From: JBLHZY01 sp047631555
Lineage (GTDB): Bacteria; Pseudomonadota; Alphaproteobacteria; Rhodobacterales; Rhodobacteraceae
Length of the DNA stretch: 64,000 nucleotides
NCBI GenBank assembly: GCA_047631555.1
Contig: JBLHZY010000002.1
Span: 62,001 to 126,000 of the forward strand
Reading direction: 5' to 3'
Below, piece by piece: positions 44,368-53,834 of this stretch. A program made the translations under genes and the position numbers. The notes beneath the pieces are model-generated. The model worked only from the letters and a program-made list of their open reading frames with translations, was not told the origin of the DNA and made no database searches. Every line of letters starts with the position of its first letter. Position 1 is the first letter of the stretch.

Positions 44368-45488
44368 TGCGGGTTGTCATTACCGGGGCCGAAGGGCTGC
44401 TCGGTTGGCACACGCACACGCGCTTGCACGCGGCAAATTGCGCCGCTCATTTTGATCAACGATCCCCTCCCTTCGATATTGTTGCGCTTGATCACAGTGA
44501 CTTTGACGACGACGGGATACTTGAGACGGCGCTGCAAGGTGCGGATGCAGTTTTTCATTTCGCCGGGGTCAATCGCGCGCCCGATGATGTGATCTCTGCA
44601 AGCAATCCGGCCATCGCAAACCGCCTAGTGACGGCCGCCAATAACATCGGCGCAACGCCGCATATTCTCTATGCCAATTCGACCCACTCTGAGCATGAAA
44701 CGCCTTATGGCATCTCGAAACGGGCCGCTGGCGAAATCCTAGGCGCCGCCTTCCCGCGGTTCACAAATATCCTCTTGCCGCATATTTTTGGTGAGCATGC
44801 GCGCCCATTTTATAACAACGTCACAGCTACTCTGATCCAAAACCTAATTGAGGGCGAAAAGCCGGCCATAAATCCAGATGGGCTTGTCTATCTGCTTCAC
44901 GCGGGCACCGCGGCGCAATTTTTTATTGATGCATTTGAGCAAAGTGCATACGGCCCAATCAAGCCAGCCGCGCGCCCGATCAGCGTACCAAAACTCTTTG
45001 AAAGGCTGCAGAGGTTTCACTCTGACTATTGCGCCAATATTTTTCCGGACGTGAGCGATCCCTTCGATCTTGCTCTATTCAACAGCTATCGCGCCGCTCT
45101 CTCGCCAGAGAGTTGGTCGCGCCGGATCGACCTCAAAACCGACGCTCGTGGCACCCTTTTTGAGGCCGTTAAAGGCGGTGGCGGCGGGCAAACCTTTCTA
45201 TCGACAACCAAGCCAGGGGTAACGCGCGGCGATCACTTTCATCTCGAAAAGGTTGAGCGGTTTTTGGTCCTTAAGGGAGAGGCGATCATCCGCATTCGCA
45301 AAGTTCATAGCGAAGAGATCGTTGAATTTCGTGTATCAGGCGACAGCCCCGCGCCTGTCGACATTCCGACACTCCATGCGCATTCTATCGAAAATATTGG
45401 CGCCGAAGATCTGCTTACATTGTTCTGGACCCATACGGTTTTTGATCCAAACGCCTCTGACACATTCGCCGATAAGGTGCTCCAATGA
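44367..45488 (+). CDS. fnlB: UDP-4-keto-sugar reductase (FnlB/CapF-like)
   Basis: A 373-residue two-domain protein: an N-terminal SDR (VITGAEGLLGWH, VFHFAGVNR, YGISK) and a C-terminal cupin from about residue 250 (GVTRGDHFHLEKVERFLVLKGEAIIRI), the plan of CapF. The second pathway step is reduction, with epimerisation, of the 4-keto intermediate. ATG 44367 overlaps the previous stop; its own stop overlaps the next start by four bases. Confidence 0.93.
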   Translation: MRVVITGAEGLLGWHTHTRLHAANCAAHFDQRSPPFDIVALDHSDFDDDGILETALQGADAVFHFAGVNRAPDDVISASNPAIANRLVTAANNIGATPHILYANSTHSEHETPYGISKRAAGEILGAAFPRFTNILLPHIFGEHARPFYNNVTATLIQNLIEGEKPAINPDGLVYLLHAGTAAQFFIDAFEQSAYGPIKPAARPISVPKLFERLQRFHSDYCANIFPDVSDPFDLALFNSYRAALSPESWSRRIDLKTDARGTLFEAVKGGGGGQTFLSTTKPGVTRGDHFHLEKVERFLVLKGEAIIRIRKVHSEEIVEFRVSGDSPAPVDIPTLHAHSIENIGAEDLLTLFWTHTVFDPNASDTFADKVLQ

Positions 45489-46630
45489 CGAAGCTCAAAG
45501 TCATGACAATCTTGGGAACGCGCCCCGAAATCATCCGCCTTTCGCGCGTGATGGAGCGGCTTGATCGTTTTACTGATCATCAGATTGTTCACACCGGACA
45601 GAATTGGGATTACGAGCTCAACGAGATTTTTTTCGATGAGCTTGGCCTGCGCGAGCCTGATCATTTCCTTGGAGTCGGCGGCGGCAGTTTGGGCGAGACC
45701 CTCGGGGCGATATTGATCGAAACGGAAAAGGTTTTGATCGCGCAAAAGCCTGATGCTGTTCTCATCCTTGGCGATACGAATTCGGCGATTTCTGCCATCA
45801 TGGCCCGCCGCTTGAAAATCCCCGTGTATCATATGGAAGCCGGCAATCGGTCGTTTGATCGCAATGTGCCAGAGGAAACCAATCGCCGCCTCGTTGATCA
45901 CATCGCGGATTTCAATCTGGTCTATACAGAGCACGCGCGCCGTCATCTTTTGAGCGAAGGACTTGAGCATCGCCGCATAAGCCTTACCGGCAGCCCGATG
46001 CGCGAAGTGTTGGAGCATAATCGAGCAACAATTGAAGGGTCTGATGTATTGGCGCGGCTCGATCTGAAGAGGCGCGCATACTTCATTGCTTCGCTTCATC
46101 GTGAGGAAAATGTCGATAGTCCGGCGCGCCTTCGCTCCCTTATTGAGACATTAAATGCTGTGGCAAAGAAGTATGGCTATCCCGTTATCCTCTCAACGCA
46201 TCCACGCACGCGCAAGCGGATTGACGCCCAGAATATCGCATTTCACCCCCTGATCAGGGATGCAAAACCCTTTGGGTTTCACGATTATAATCACCTGCAA
46301 ATGAATGCTTTTTGCGCAATCTCAGATAGCGGAACCCTCGCTGAAGAAGCCTCAATCCTAGAATTTCCAGCAATTACTCCGCGCGATGCAATCGAGCGAC
46401 CCGAGGCGCTTGATGTTGGCTGCATTATCATGACCGGGCTGGATCAAGAGGCAATCCTCAGCGCCATTGATACTGCAACGGAGGGCTTCCAAGAGCGCAA
46501 AGCCAAAGGCATGCAACACCCCGTTCCAGCGGATTACTGCATCACAAATACATCCGAACGGGTGGTGAACTTGATACTAGGAACAGCGCGGCTTTCAAAC
46601 GCTTGGGATGGAATTCGAGAACGGGAGTGA
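45485..46630 (+). CDS. fnlC: UDP-N-acetylglucosamine 2-epimerase family (FnlC/CapG-like)
   Basis: A 381-residue non-hydrolysing 2-epimerase of the WecB fold. MTILGTRPEIIRLSRV, HTGQNWD, LGDTNSA, YHMEAGNRSFDRNVPEETNRR, and SDSGTLAEEASIL are the fold's blocks. As the third gene of the set it would give UDP-L-FucNAc, a precursor for capsule or O-antigen. It ends convergent with the Anbu gene, 41 bases away. Confidence 0.93.
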   Translation: MTKLKVMTILGTRPEIIRLSRVMERLDRFTDHQIVHTGQNWDYELNEIFFDELGLREPDHFLGVGGGSLGETLGAILIETEKVLIAQKPDAVLILGDTNSAISAIMARRLKIPVYHMEAGNRSFDRNVPEETNRRLVDHIADFNLVYTEHARRHLLSEGLEHRRISLTGSPMREVLEHNRATIEGSDVLARLDLKRRAYFIASLHREENVDSPARLRSLIETLNAVAKKYGYPVILSTHPRTRKRIDAQNIAFHPLIRDAKPFGFHDYNHLQMNAFCAISDSGTLAEEASILEFPAITPRDAIERPEALDVGCIIMTGLDQEAILSAIDTATEGFQERKAKGMQHPVPADYCITNTSERVVNLILGTARLSNAWDGIRERE

Positions 46631-46671
46631 TGCCATTATCATAAGGCCATCAAACCAACTATTCCCCAGCC

Positions 46672-47403
46672 CTAAACCTTGTAGCTTGGCAGCGAATTGA
46701 ACGCATCGCGCAGGGCGTCGCTCCAGCCATCTGAGATGGTTTTGTAGATTGGATCTTCGGCCTCGATCCGCTTCTCTCGGCTTATCTCAAAGCTATCGTT
46801 CTCATAGATTTGCAGATCAAACGGCAGCCCGACTGAGAGGTTCGATTTAACGGTTGAATCAAACGAGACCAGCAGCAATTTCACTGCATCATCGAAGGAC
46901 ATATCCGGATCGTAGGCCCGCACGATAATTGGCTTGCCGTATTTCGTTTCGCCGATCTGAAGAAAGGGCGTATCGGCAGAAATTTCGATAAAATTGCCTG
47001 CGGGGTAGATCAAAAAGATCGAAGGCTGCCCGCCTTTGATTTGCCCACCAAGGATCAAAGTTGCTTGGAAGGTGCTGTCGGATGTTTGGCCCGTTGGGCT
47101 GCTGGTTGAGATCACTTCTTTGAGCGTATCGCCCACAAGGCGCGCTACCTGAAACATCGTTGGTTGACGCAGGATGCTTGGATCGCGATCAGAGGCTGCG
47201 ATGGAGCGTTCTTCCAGCAGGCTGATGAGGGCCTGCGTTGTCGCCAAGTTGCCAGCCGTTAGAATCGTGATCATACGCTCGCCCGGCGTGTGCCAGGAGA
47301 AAAGCTTGCGGCTAACTGAGAAGTTATCAACACCCGCATTCGTGCGCGTATCGGACATGAAAACCAGGCCCTTGTTGAGACGTAAACCGACGCAATATGT
47401 CAT
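46672..47403 (-). CDS. Anbu (ancestral beta subunit) proteasome-like peptidase
   Basis: A 243-residue Ntn-hydrolase. Removal of Met would expose T2 (MTYCVG) as the nucleophile; LRLNKGLVFMSDTRTNAG is the strand with the Asp-Lys-type pair and ITILTAGNLATTQ the next core block. Anbu forms open helical or ring assemblies. It is the last gene of the operon with a transglutaminase, alpha-E and ATP-grasp genes, known from comparative work to be linked and thought to make or cut a peptide-like amide product. The in vivo substrate is unknown. Confidence 0.92.
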   Translation of the reverse strand: MTYCVGLRLNKGLVFMSDTRTNAGVDNFSVSRKLFSWHTPGERMITILTAGNLATTQALISLLEERSIAASDRDPSILRQPTMFQVARLVGDTLKEVISTSSPTGQTSDSTFQATLILGGQIKGGQPSIFLIYPAGNFIEISADTPFLQIGETKYGKPIIVRAYDPDMSFDDAVKLLLVSFDSTVKSNLSVGLPFDLQIYENDSFEISREKRIEAEDPIYKTISDGWSDALRDAFNSLPSYKV

Positions 47404-47442
47404 TTGAGATCACTTCGCTGAGCTAAGATCGAATGCCTATCT

Positions 47443-48240
47443 CTACTGCTGGACTTGCAGCGATACAATCATGGATTCTTCGGCTGTTCCCACACGTAAT
47501 CCTGTAATGGGCGCGGCGTCGCGTGCATCATTGCCAGTGGCTATTTTGACGTAATGCTCATCCGGGCTGATCCGATTTGAAACATCAAAGCCGACCCAGC
47601 CGATGGAATCGACATGAACTTCTGCCCAAGCATGGCTGGCGTCTTGATCGATGCGATCGACCATCATCAGGTAGCCGCTAACATAGCGCGCCGGGAGGCC
47701 TGCCGCGCGCGCTGCAGAGATGAAAATATGGGCGTGATCTTGGCAAACACCGTGCCCGCCAGCGAGCGCCTGTTGCGCTGTGGTATCGGTATATGTTCGC
47801 CCGACAGTATAGGGGGCGGCTTCAAGGATTGCCGTTGAAAGCGCGTGTAGATCAACCAGAGGATCGCTTGGATCTTTGATCAGACGCGCAAGGGCATGGA
47901 TCTCTTCGCTTGGCTCGGTGAGCGATGTTTGTTGCTGAAAGTGCCATAGCGGCGCGGCGCCATAGACCTTGCCGATCACTCCGGCGGTATCAATGGTCTC
48001 AACCGTTCCGCTGGCGGTGATCTCAAGCGATTGCGTGCCCTCTATTGCGCGCACCAGGTCGGTTTGATTGCCGTAGTGATCCAGATAGCTCGCCTCGACC
48101 TCGCCGCCGCTAATCGCGAGCGACCAATCAAGAACCGTTTGCTGGCCATCGCTAAGGGGACGCAGCCGCGCTTTTTGCAACGCATAGTGCACCGGCTCAT
48201 CGTAGGTGTAATGCGTCGTGTGTGAAATATTCAGAAGCAT
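47443..48240 (-). CDS. Transglutaminase-like protein
   Basis: A 265-residue papain-fold protein. The N-terminal beta domain starts MLLNISHTTHYTYDEPVHYA; catalytic triad is Cys in GVCQDHAHIF, His in ASHAWAEVHV and Asp in GFDVSN. It probably cuts or swaps amide bonds rather than cross-links. It directly abuts the alpha-E gene (no spacer) and is 39 bases from the Anbu gene. Confidence 0.92.
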   Translation of the reverse strand: MLLNISHTTHYTYDEPVHYALQKARLRPLSDGQQTVLDWSLAISGGEVEASYLDHYGNQTDLVRAIEGTQSLEITASGTVETIDTAGVIGKVYGAAPLWHFQQQTSLTEPSEEIHALARLIKDPSDPLVDLHALSTAILEAAPYTVGRTYTDTTAQQALAGGHGVCQDHAHIFISAARAAGLPARYVSGYLMMVDRIDQDASHAWAEVHVDSIGWVGFDVSNRISPDEHYVKIATGNDARDAAPITGLRVGTAEESMIVSLQVQQ

Positions 48241-49182
48241 TTACCCGGTAAACCTGTAATCCTGCTCGATCTGGAGACCGAGGGCATTGTTATCGCTGAT
48301 CATGGAGCCGATGAATTCATGCAGCCCATCTTCAAAAATGGAGCCGATATCGCGATCCTTAAGGCGTATACGTAGGGTGCCAGCCATCTCATGACAAGGA
48401 TGGCGCTCGCCGTACTCTTCGGCGAGATAGTTCAGATTGTCCTCAATCTGCGAAATGCAGAACGCAAGTGAGCGGGGGAAACGACGATCAAGGATCAGGA
48501 ATTTGGCGATGGCGTCCGCTGTCATATCGTCTTCATCGAGCCAACGAAAAGCGCGGTGTCCGGAGACAGAGCGCAGAATGGTTTCCCACTGCACGTTGTC
48601 CAGATTGCTGCCGACAAATGAGGTGACAGGAAGCAGGGTGTAATATTTCACATCCAGAATACGCAGCGTGTAATCGGCGCGTTCAACGAAGGTTCCGATG
48701 CGGCTAAAATCGTAGATGTCATTGCGCAGCATCGTGCCGTGTAGGGCGCCGCGCACAAGGGCAGACTGCTGGCGGATCGTTGCCAAAACCGAAGGCAAAT
48801 CAATCTCGATAATTGGCCGCTTTAGCAGGCGCTGCATTGTCATCCAGTTTTCATTCACTGCCTCCCAAACTTCCGTTGTGAGCGCGGTGCGCACCAAACG
48901 CGCATTGTCGCGCGCATGTTTGGTGACGTTCAAAACGGAAGAAGGATTATCCATATCCCGGAGCAAATAGTTCACGACATCGTTGGCGTTATAGCTATCG
49001 TTGGTCGCTTCATAGCCGGTCGTTGCGCCTGCGGTTGTTACCACGGATTTCCATTCGGCCTCGCCGTCTGAGGAGCGGGTCAATGCGATGCGAAAGCCTG
49101 CCTCAATCAAGCGGGCTGTGTTTTCGGCGCGCTCCAAAAAGCGAAACATCCAATAGAGACCACCTGCGGTTTTTCCAAGCAT
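48241..49182 (-). CDS. Alpha-E domain protein
   Basis: A 313-residue all-helical protein (COG2307). MLGKTAGGLYWMFRFLERAENTARLIEAGF is the characteristic start, with the conserved R-x-x-E-R-A-E-N. Its chemistry is unknown; it always accompanies the ATP-grasp partner and is thought to help it. It is one base from the ATP-grasp stop, in the same operon. Confidence 0.92.
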   Translation of the reverse strand: MLGKTAGGLYWMFRFLERAENTARLIEAGFRIALTRSSDGEAEWKSVVTTAGATTGYEATNDSYNANDVVNYLLRDMDNPSSVLNVTKHARDNARLVRTALTTEVWEAVNENWMTMQRLLKRPIIEIDLPSVLATIRQQSALVRGALHGTMLRNDIYDFSRIGTFVERADYTLRILDVKYYTLLPVTSFVGSNLDNVQWETILRSVSGHRAFRWLDEDDMTADAIAKFLILDRRFPRSLAFCISQIEDNLNYLAEEYGERHPCHEMAGTLRIRLKDRDIGSIFEDGLHEFIGSMISDNNALGLQIEQDYRFTG

Positions 49183-49183
49183 A

Positions 49184-50608
49184 TCAGTCCTCCAAAACCC
49201 AAGTGTCTTTTGTCCCGCCGCCTTGAGAAGAATTCACAACGAGGCTCCCCTCTTTCAGGGCAACACGGGTAAGGCCGCCGGGCGTGATGTTTACGCCTTG
49301 TGGCGAGACCAGCACAAAGGGGCGCAGATCAACATGGCGCGGAGCAAGCTCTTTCTTGGTAAAGATCGGCACGGTAGAGAGCGAAAGCGTTGGCTGTGCG
49401 ATGTAATTGCTTGGATTGGATTTGAGCTTGGCGGCAAAATCGGAAAGCTCTTTCTTGCTGGCCGCGGGGCCAACAAGCATCCCATAGCCGCCCGAGCCGT
49501 GAACCTCCTTCACGACGAGATCAGCCAGGTTTTCGAGCACATATTTCAACGTATCTGGCTCGGAGCAGCGATGCGTCAGCACGTTTTTCAGGATCGCCTT
49601 TTCGCCAGTGTAGAATTCAACAATCTCAGGCATATAGCTGTAGATCGCCTTGTCGTCGGCGACGCCTGTTCCCGGCGCATTGGCGATGGTAATATTGCCC
49701 GCGCGATAAACGTCCATGATGCCCGGAACACCAAGCATCGACTTGGGATTGAACGTCAGCGGATCAAGATATTCATCATCGATACGGCGATAAAGCACGT
49801 CGATAACTTTATAGCCTTGGGTTGTGCGCATGGCGATATGGCCATCAACAACCCGCAGGTCATGCCCCTCGACAAGCTCGGCGCCCATCTGATCGGCCAG
49901 AAAGCTATGCTCAAAATAGGCCGAGTTATGGATGCCCGGTGTAAGCACAGCCACGCGCGGCTTTCCCTCGCAGGATTGCGGCGCACAAGCGGCCAGTGAG
50001 CGGCGCAGATTTTTGGGATAATCGCTAACCGGCTGCACCTTGATTTTGCTAAACAGCTCGGGAAACATCTGCAGCATAGTTTCGCGGTTTTCGAGCATAT
50101 AGCTCACCCCAGAGGGCGTACGCGCGTTGTCTTCCAGAACGCAGAAATCGTCTTCGCCGGTGCGCACAATATCTGTGCCCACGATATGCGTGTAGATTTT
50201 TCCGGGCGGTGTGAACCCCATCATCTGGGGCAAAAACGCATCGTTTTGAGCGATCAATTCGATCGGAATGATGCCAGCGCGCAGGATCTCTTGTTTGTTG
50301 TAGATATCATGCAGGAACGCATTTATCGCCCGAACGCGCTGCTCGATCCCTTTGGAGAGCTTGCTCCATTCACGGCTAGAAATGATGCGCGGCACCAGAT
50401 CGAACGGAATCAGACGCTCTTGCGCTGCGGCCTGCCCATAGACGTTGAATGTGATGCCGGTGCGCCTAAAGAACGCTTCAGCTTCTTTGGACTTTTTCGT
50501 CAGACGCGTCGGGTCTTGCGCGCTAAACCATTGATTATAATCGTCGTATGGATAGCGAACAGAGTCTTCTGTTTGCATCTCGTCAAAATGATTCTGCGGG
50601 TTTTTCAT
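49184..50608 (-). CDS. Circularly permuted ATP-grasp protein
   Basis: A 474-residue protein (COG2308 family), predicted to join carboxylate to amine with ATP. Seen: GVSYMLENRETM, AVLTPGIHNSAYFEHSFLA, DVLYRRIDDEYLDP, and VVKEVHGSGGYGMLVGP, the family's glycine-rich nucleotide loop. It is the first gene of the four-gene operon. ATG 50608 has no strong site. Product unknown; inference from the family is an amidoligase giving a peptide-like compound. Confidence 0.93.
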   Translation of the reverse strand: MKNPQNHFDEMQTEDSVRYPYDDYNQWFSAQDPTRLTKKSKEAEAFFRRTGITFNVYGQAAAQERLIPFDLVPRIISSREWSKLSKGIEQRVRAINAFLHDIYNKQEILRAGIIPIELIAQNDAFLPQMMGFTPPGKIYTHIVGTDIVRTGEDDFCVLEDNARTPSGVSYMLENRETMLQMFPELFSKIKVQPVSDYPKNLRRSLAACAPQSCEGKPRVAVLTPGIHNSAYFEHSFLADQMGAELVEGHDLRVVDGHIAMRTTQGYKVIDVLYRRIDDEYLDPLTFNPKSMLGVPGIMDVYRAGNITIANAPGTGVADDKAIYSYMPEIVEFYTGEKAILKNVLTHRCSEPDTLKYVLENLADLVVKEVHGSGGYGMLVGPAASKKELSDFAAKLKSNPSNYIAQPTLSLSTVPIFTKKELAPRHVDLRPFVLVSPQGVNITPGGLTRVALKEGSLVVNSSQGGGTKDTWVLED

Positions 50609-50822
50609 TATGTTAGCCTAGGCCAAATCCATCGCGAAGCAATCGCTGGTTTAGTTTTGCAGTGTTGGAGCGCCGCCTTCCCTAACGGTATGCGTATTAA
50701 TATCGCAGTTTGGAAACTCGCTCCTAGGCGGCTCAGATCAAAGGGGAGCGATGCATTTGCATTTCGAGAACTGCGCGGCCTGAGCTTGCATCAGTGAAGG
50801 CGCCTTCAGCCAAACCAGCCGC

Positions 50823-51449
50823 CTAGATAATTTTCTCTGAAAGAGCGATACGGACGGCGTGGGTTGTGTTGCGCGCGTTGAGCTTTTCTTTGACCCGCGA
50901 GAGGCGCAGTTTTACCGTCGGCTCGGCGATGCCCAATTCATAGGCCATCTCTTTTTGCGACAGGCCATCGGCAGCAAGACGAAGCGTTGCGATCTCTTCA
51001 ATAGATACTTTGCGCTCAAATGTGCTCTGGGCAAGATCTTCAAGGATCAGCATACAGCTTTCCAGCTCGCTATCCTCAAACTCACGATCAGGTCGCGCAA
51101 TCGACAAAAGCGATCTGCGGCCGCCAACAGTCGTTGCCAAGGTCGCGCCAAAATTGAGATCATGCGTTTTTGCGCGCTTGAATATCGGGCTCGCACGGTT
51201 CAACGGAACCGCGCTCCAACGGCAAGAACCGGTACGTGTCATGCTCCAATACATCATCGGATCGATGAACATGTAGTTGCGCGCTTCGTACTCTTCCTGC
51301 CAGCTTTCCGGATAAGTGCTTAGAAAATATTCTGGGCCGCGCACAGTGACATTCAGGCCAACCATACAGCCCATCGTTGAGATGTACTCAAGCAAACCGA
51401 GCTGCTTATCAAAGCGCGGCGGGATCTGTTTATAGTTCTTTTTTGCCAT
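50823..51449 (-). CDS. LuxR-type AHL-responsive regulator
   Basis: A 208-residue protein with an autoinducer-binding domain (about 15-130) and a LuxR helix-turn-helix (about 145-205, EIATLRLAADGLSQKEMAYELGIAEPTVKLRLSRVKEKL). The TraR-type ligand residues are in register: W50, Y54, D63, P64 and W78. It should therefore bind an acyl-homoserine lactone made by the divergent LuxI-type gene. The spacer of 84 bases holds no clean lux box that I could find. Confidence 0.93.
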   Translation of the reverse strand: MAKKNYKQIPPRFDKQLGLLEYISTMGCMVGLNVTVRGPEYFLSTYPESWQEEYEARNYMFIDPMMYWSMTRTGSCRWSAVPLNRASPIFKRAKTHDLNFGATLATTVGGRRSLLSIARPDREFEDSELESCMLILEDLAQSTFERKVSIEEIATLRLAADGLSQKEMAYELGIAEPTVKLRLSRVKEKLNARNTTHAVRIALSEKII

Positions 51450-51533
51450 CGGGCCTATACTTTTAGATAGTCAAATTTGGTAGATCGATAAAATACTATT
51501 CCCGATAAAGTTGAATTATGCAATTAGTTCTGC

Positions 51534-51737
51534 ATGGATAGATATTCTGAATCAGATAACTTCGAGCTAACCCAAGATATGGTTCAGGCGCTATTTGTCT
51601 ATTTCGAAGAATTTGCTGAAGACGGTGTTCTTTGTATCCAAAAAGATCACAAGGGTCTTTGGTTTGTCTCGTCAAAAAGACGCGCGTTTCTCGGGCTTGC
51701 GCGGTTCCCGCGGCGAAAGGTTCGGCGCCTGATATGA
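51534..51737 (+). CDS. Small ORF overlapping the luxI start
   Basis: A 67-residue frame with an acidic N-terminal half (SESDNFELTQDMVQALFVYFEEF) and a basic tail (FPRRKVRRLI). Its stop overlaps the synthase ATG as ATGA. I recognise no family. The synthase has only a distant ribosome site (GAAAGG, 14 bases away), which fits translational coupling through this ORF; that is inference. The ORF's own ribosome site is weak, so it may be a leader rather than a stable protein. Confidence 0.5.
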   Translation: MDRYSESDNFELTQDMVQALFVYFEEFAEDGVLCIQKDHKGLWFVSSKRRAFLGLARFPRRKVRRLI

Positions 51738-52318
51738 CCATGAATGGTGACAGTGAAGAGTTTAAGGTTGAGATTGTTCGTTACCCTGGAGACCTCGACA
51801 GATGGCATCTGATCAATGCCTTTCTTCAGCTCAGGACTGACGTTTTCGTTGATCAAATGAGCTGGAATTTGCACGTCTACGACGGCTTGGAATTCGAACA
51901 ATACGATACGCTTTCGGCGGTCTATGTTGTTGCTCACAAAGATGGGCAGGTGCTTGGCGGCGCTCGTTTGGTTCGCACCGACAATCGCAGCGGCATTTAC
52001 GGATATATGATCCGCGATGCCGCGCTTGGCATGCTTGAAGGGCTGCCCCAAAACCTGTGCACCGAGGCCCCTCCAACAGATCGCGAAACATGGGAGTTGA
52101 CCCGATTTATCGCGACGGGTGGCAACGCGTGCGGCAAATCAATCCTAGAGAAATCTAACACGTTTTTGCGCTCTCAGGGGGCGAAGCGATGCCTGTTTTT
52201 GGGGCCGCCCGCCTTTATGCGCATGGCGCGATCCATGCAATATGCGCCGCGTCCATTGGGGCCAATTACAGGCAACAAAGACGGCCGCTTCCTCGCCTTT
52301 GAATGCTTGGTTCGGTAA
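51734..52318 (+). CDS. Acyl-homoserine-lactone synthase (LuxI family)
   Basis: A 194-residue synthase that joins SAM and acyl-ACP. The LuxI residues are in register: R and F in RTDVFV, W in QMSW, the second Asp in FEQYD (the first is Glu, a change from the usual D), R in GGARLVR, and E and R in WELTRF. It is divergent from its LuxR. The acyl chain length is not readable. Start ATG 51734; a second ATG lies six bases later. Confidence 0.93.
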   Translation: MTMNGDSEEFKVEIVRYPGDLDRWHLINAFLQLRTDVFVDQMSWNLHVYDGLEFEQYDTLSAVYVVAHKDGQVLGGARLVRTDNRSGIYGYMIRDAALGMLEGLPQNLCTEAPPTDRETWELTRFIATGGNACGKSILEKSNTFLRSQGAKRCLFLGPPAFMRMARSMQYAPRPLGPITGNKDGRFLAFECLVR

Positions 52319-52339
52319 CTTGTCGGATTGACCAGCCGC

Positions 52340-53824
52340 CTATTTTTCTTCTTTTGGCGCGTCTTCCGAAAGAGTTTCGGCCTCTTCGATATCCTCAATC
52401 GCCGCGATCTCTTTGACTTGCTCAATCTCAGCTTCAACCGGCGCTTTAAGCTGTCCGACGATCAGGGGAAGCATTTCAACGCCCCCCGGCATTGCGACCT
52501 CGCCTTCCGCAGGTACGCGCCATGAAAGCGTGTCAAAACCATTGCAATGCGCGCATGTTGGGCCCCAGTGCGCGTGGATCGATTGGCAGTTATCACAGAC
52601 CCACTGTGGGCCGCGCGAGGCCGTTAGCGCCCGCGTTAGCCAGCCGCGCACGACGGTGTCATCCGAACCTTCGCCGCGCTCGATCGCTGCCATCAATGTA
52701 AGCGCACGCGCCGTTGGTTCGTCATCAACGAGCGAGCCAAGCGCCCGGCGCGCGGCAGGGAAATCTTCGGCTGCAATTTGAAGCTCTGATAGGAGCATTT
52801 TCGTTTCGGCATTGTTGGGGTGCAGCTTGGTCAGTACTGCAAACCGTTTGATCCGCTCTTGGGGTGTTTCCTGCGGAGCAATCTGTGCAAAAGCTGCTGC
52901 GAGATCTGGGTGAGGAGTCGCCTCCCAGGCTTTTTTCAAAACGCGTGTCGCGAGCTTGGGTTTGGATTGTTCGATATAGCTCTGCGCCGACATGACCGCG
53001 GCCGGAACCAAATCGGGCGAAAGCCGGTTGGCCTCAATGGCGGCCTCTTGCGCTTCAATGCCGCTGCCCTCAGCAAACACATCTTTGGCCTCAGAAAGCG
53101 CCAAAACAGCATCGCGCCGCTTGTGAACATCGCGTGGCAAAGAGCCGTGTTTAAGCTTTGCCCCCAAGGTCGCTCGCGCGCCCTTCCAATCTTGCTTTTG
53201 GGCCTGAAGGCGCAGCAAAATATCCTGCGTATCTTCGTGCTTTGGCTTTAGCGCGAAGGCCTTCTCCGCCAAGCGCAGCGCCGTATCCGTATCCCCTGCG
53301 GCGAGCTTTTGTTTCATAATGCCGCGCACGCCAACAAAGCGGGTATTTTCGTCTTTTAACAGGCGCTTATAGACCTGTTCTGCCTTCTTCTTATCGCCGG
53401 TCATCTCTGCCGCTTGAGCAGTCACAAGATTGGTCAAGTCGGGGCGTTGCAGGTATTTTTCTGCCTTCGCAGCCTTGCTCATCGCGGTGCGGCCTTCGCC
53501 GGAGGCCAGCGCCATCAGCCCTTCTGAAAGCGCCTGAAATCCTTTGCGCTCACGATTGCGGCTGAAATAGCGGGTGATCGCTGTTTCATCGCCGCTAATG
53601 AATTTCAAAACCGCTACGGCGAAGCTCGCCAACTTGAGCAAGACCCATAGCGCGACGATCAAAATGAATAGCCCGATCACGGCCTTCAAAGGCGTCAGGT
53701 TAAGCTCGGTCGCGCCGATCGCGATCCGGACGCCTCCATCCATCTCCAACAAGTAGCCTGCGCCCAAAGCAAGCGCGGCGGTAAGGACAACAAACAAGAC
53801 GATCTTAATGAGCGACCAAAGCAT
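52340..53824 (-). CDS. HemY-like membrane TPR protein with zinc-ribbon tail
   Basis: A 494-residue inner-membrane protein. Two N-terminal helices (residues 2-27 and about 45-70) are followed by the HemY_N block (SRNRERKGFQALSEGLMALASGEG) and TPR-like helices. The C-terminal region has CDNCQSIHAHWGPTCAHC, two CxxC pairs that would bind zinc. HemY proteins are linked to late heme synthesis, without a proven reaction, and this one follows hemD and a Mic60-like gene. ATG 53824 begins the first helix. Confidence 0.85.
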   Translation of the reverse strand: MLWSLIKIVLFVVLTAALALGAGYLLEMDGGVRIAIGATELNLTPLKAVIGLFILIVALWVLLKLASFAVAVLKFISGDETAITRYFSRNRERKGFQALSEGLMALASGEGRTAMSKAAKAEKYLQRPDLTNLVTAQAAEMTGDKKKAEQVYKRLLKDENTRFVGVRGIMKQKLAAGDTDTALRLAEKAFALKPKHEDTQDILLRLQAQKQDWKGARATLGAKLKHGSLPRDVHKRRDAVLALSEAKDVFAEGSGIEAQEAAIEANRLSPDLVPAAVMSAQSYIEQSKPKLATRVLKKAWEATPHPDLAAAFAQIAPQETPQERIKRFAVLTKLHPNNAETKMLLSELQIAAEDFPAARRALGSLVDDEPTARALTLMAAIERGEGSDDTVVRGWLTRALTASRGPQWVCDNCQSIHAHWGPTCAHCNGFDTLSWRVPAEGEVAMPGGVEMLPLIVGQLKAPVEAEIEQVKEIAAIEDIEEAETLSEDAPKEEK

Positions 53825-53834
53825 AATTTCGTCC

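Noticed and set aside
51450..51533. lux box between luxR and luxI
   Set aside because: Only a weak ATAGT/ACTAT pair with a 22-base gap; no 18-20 base dyad as expected.
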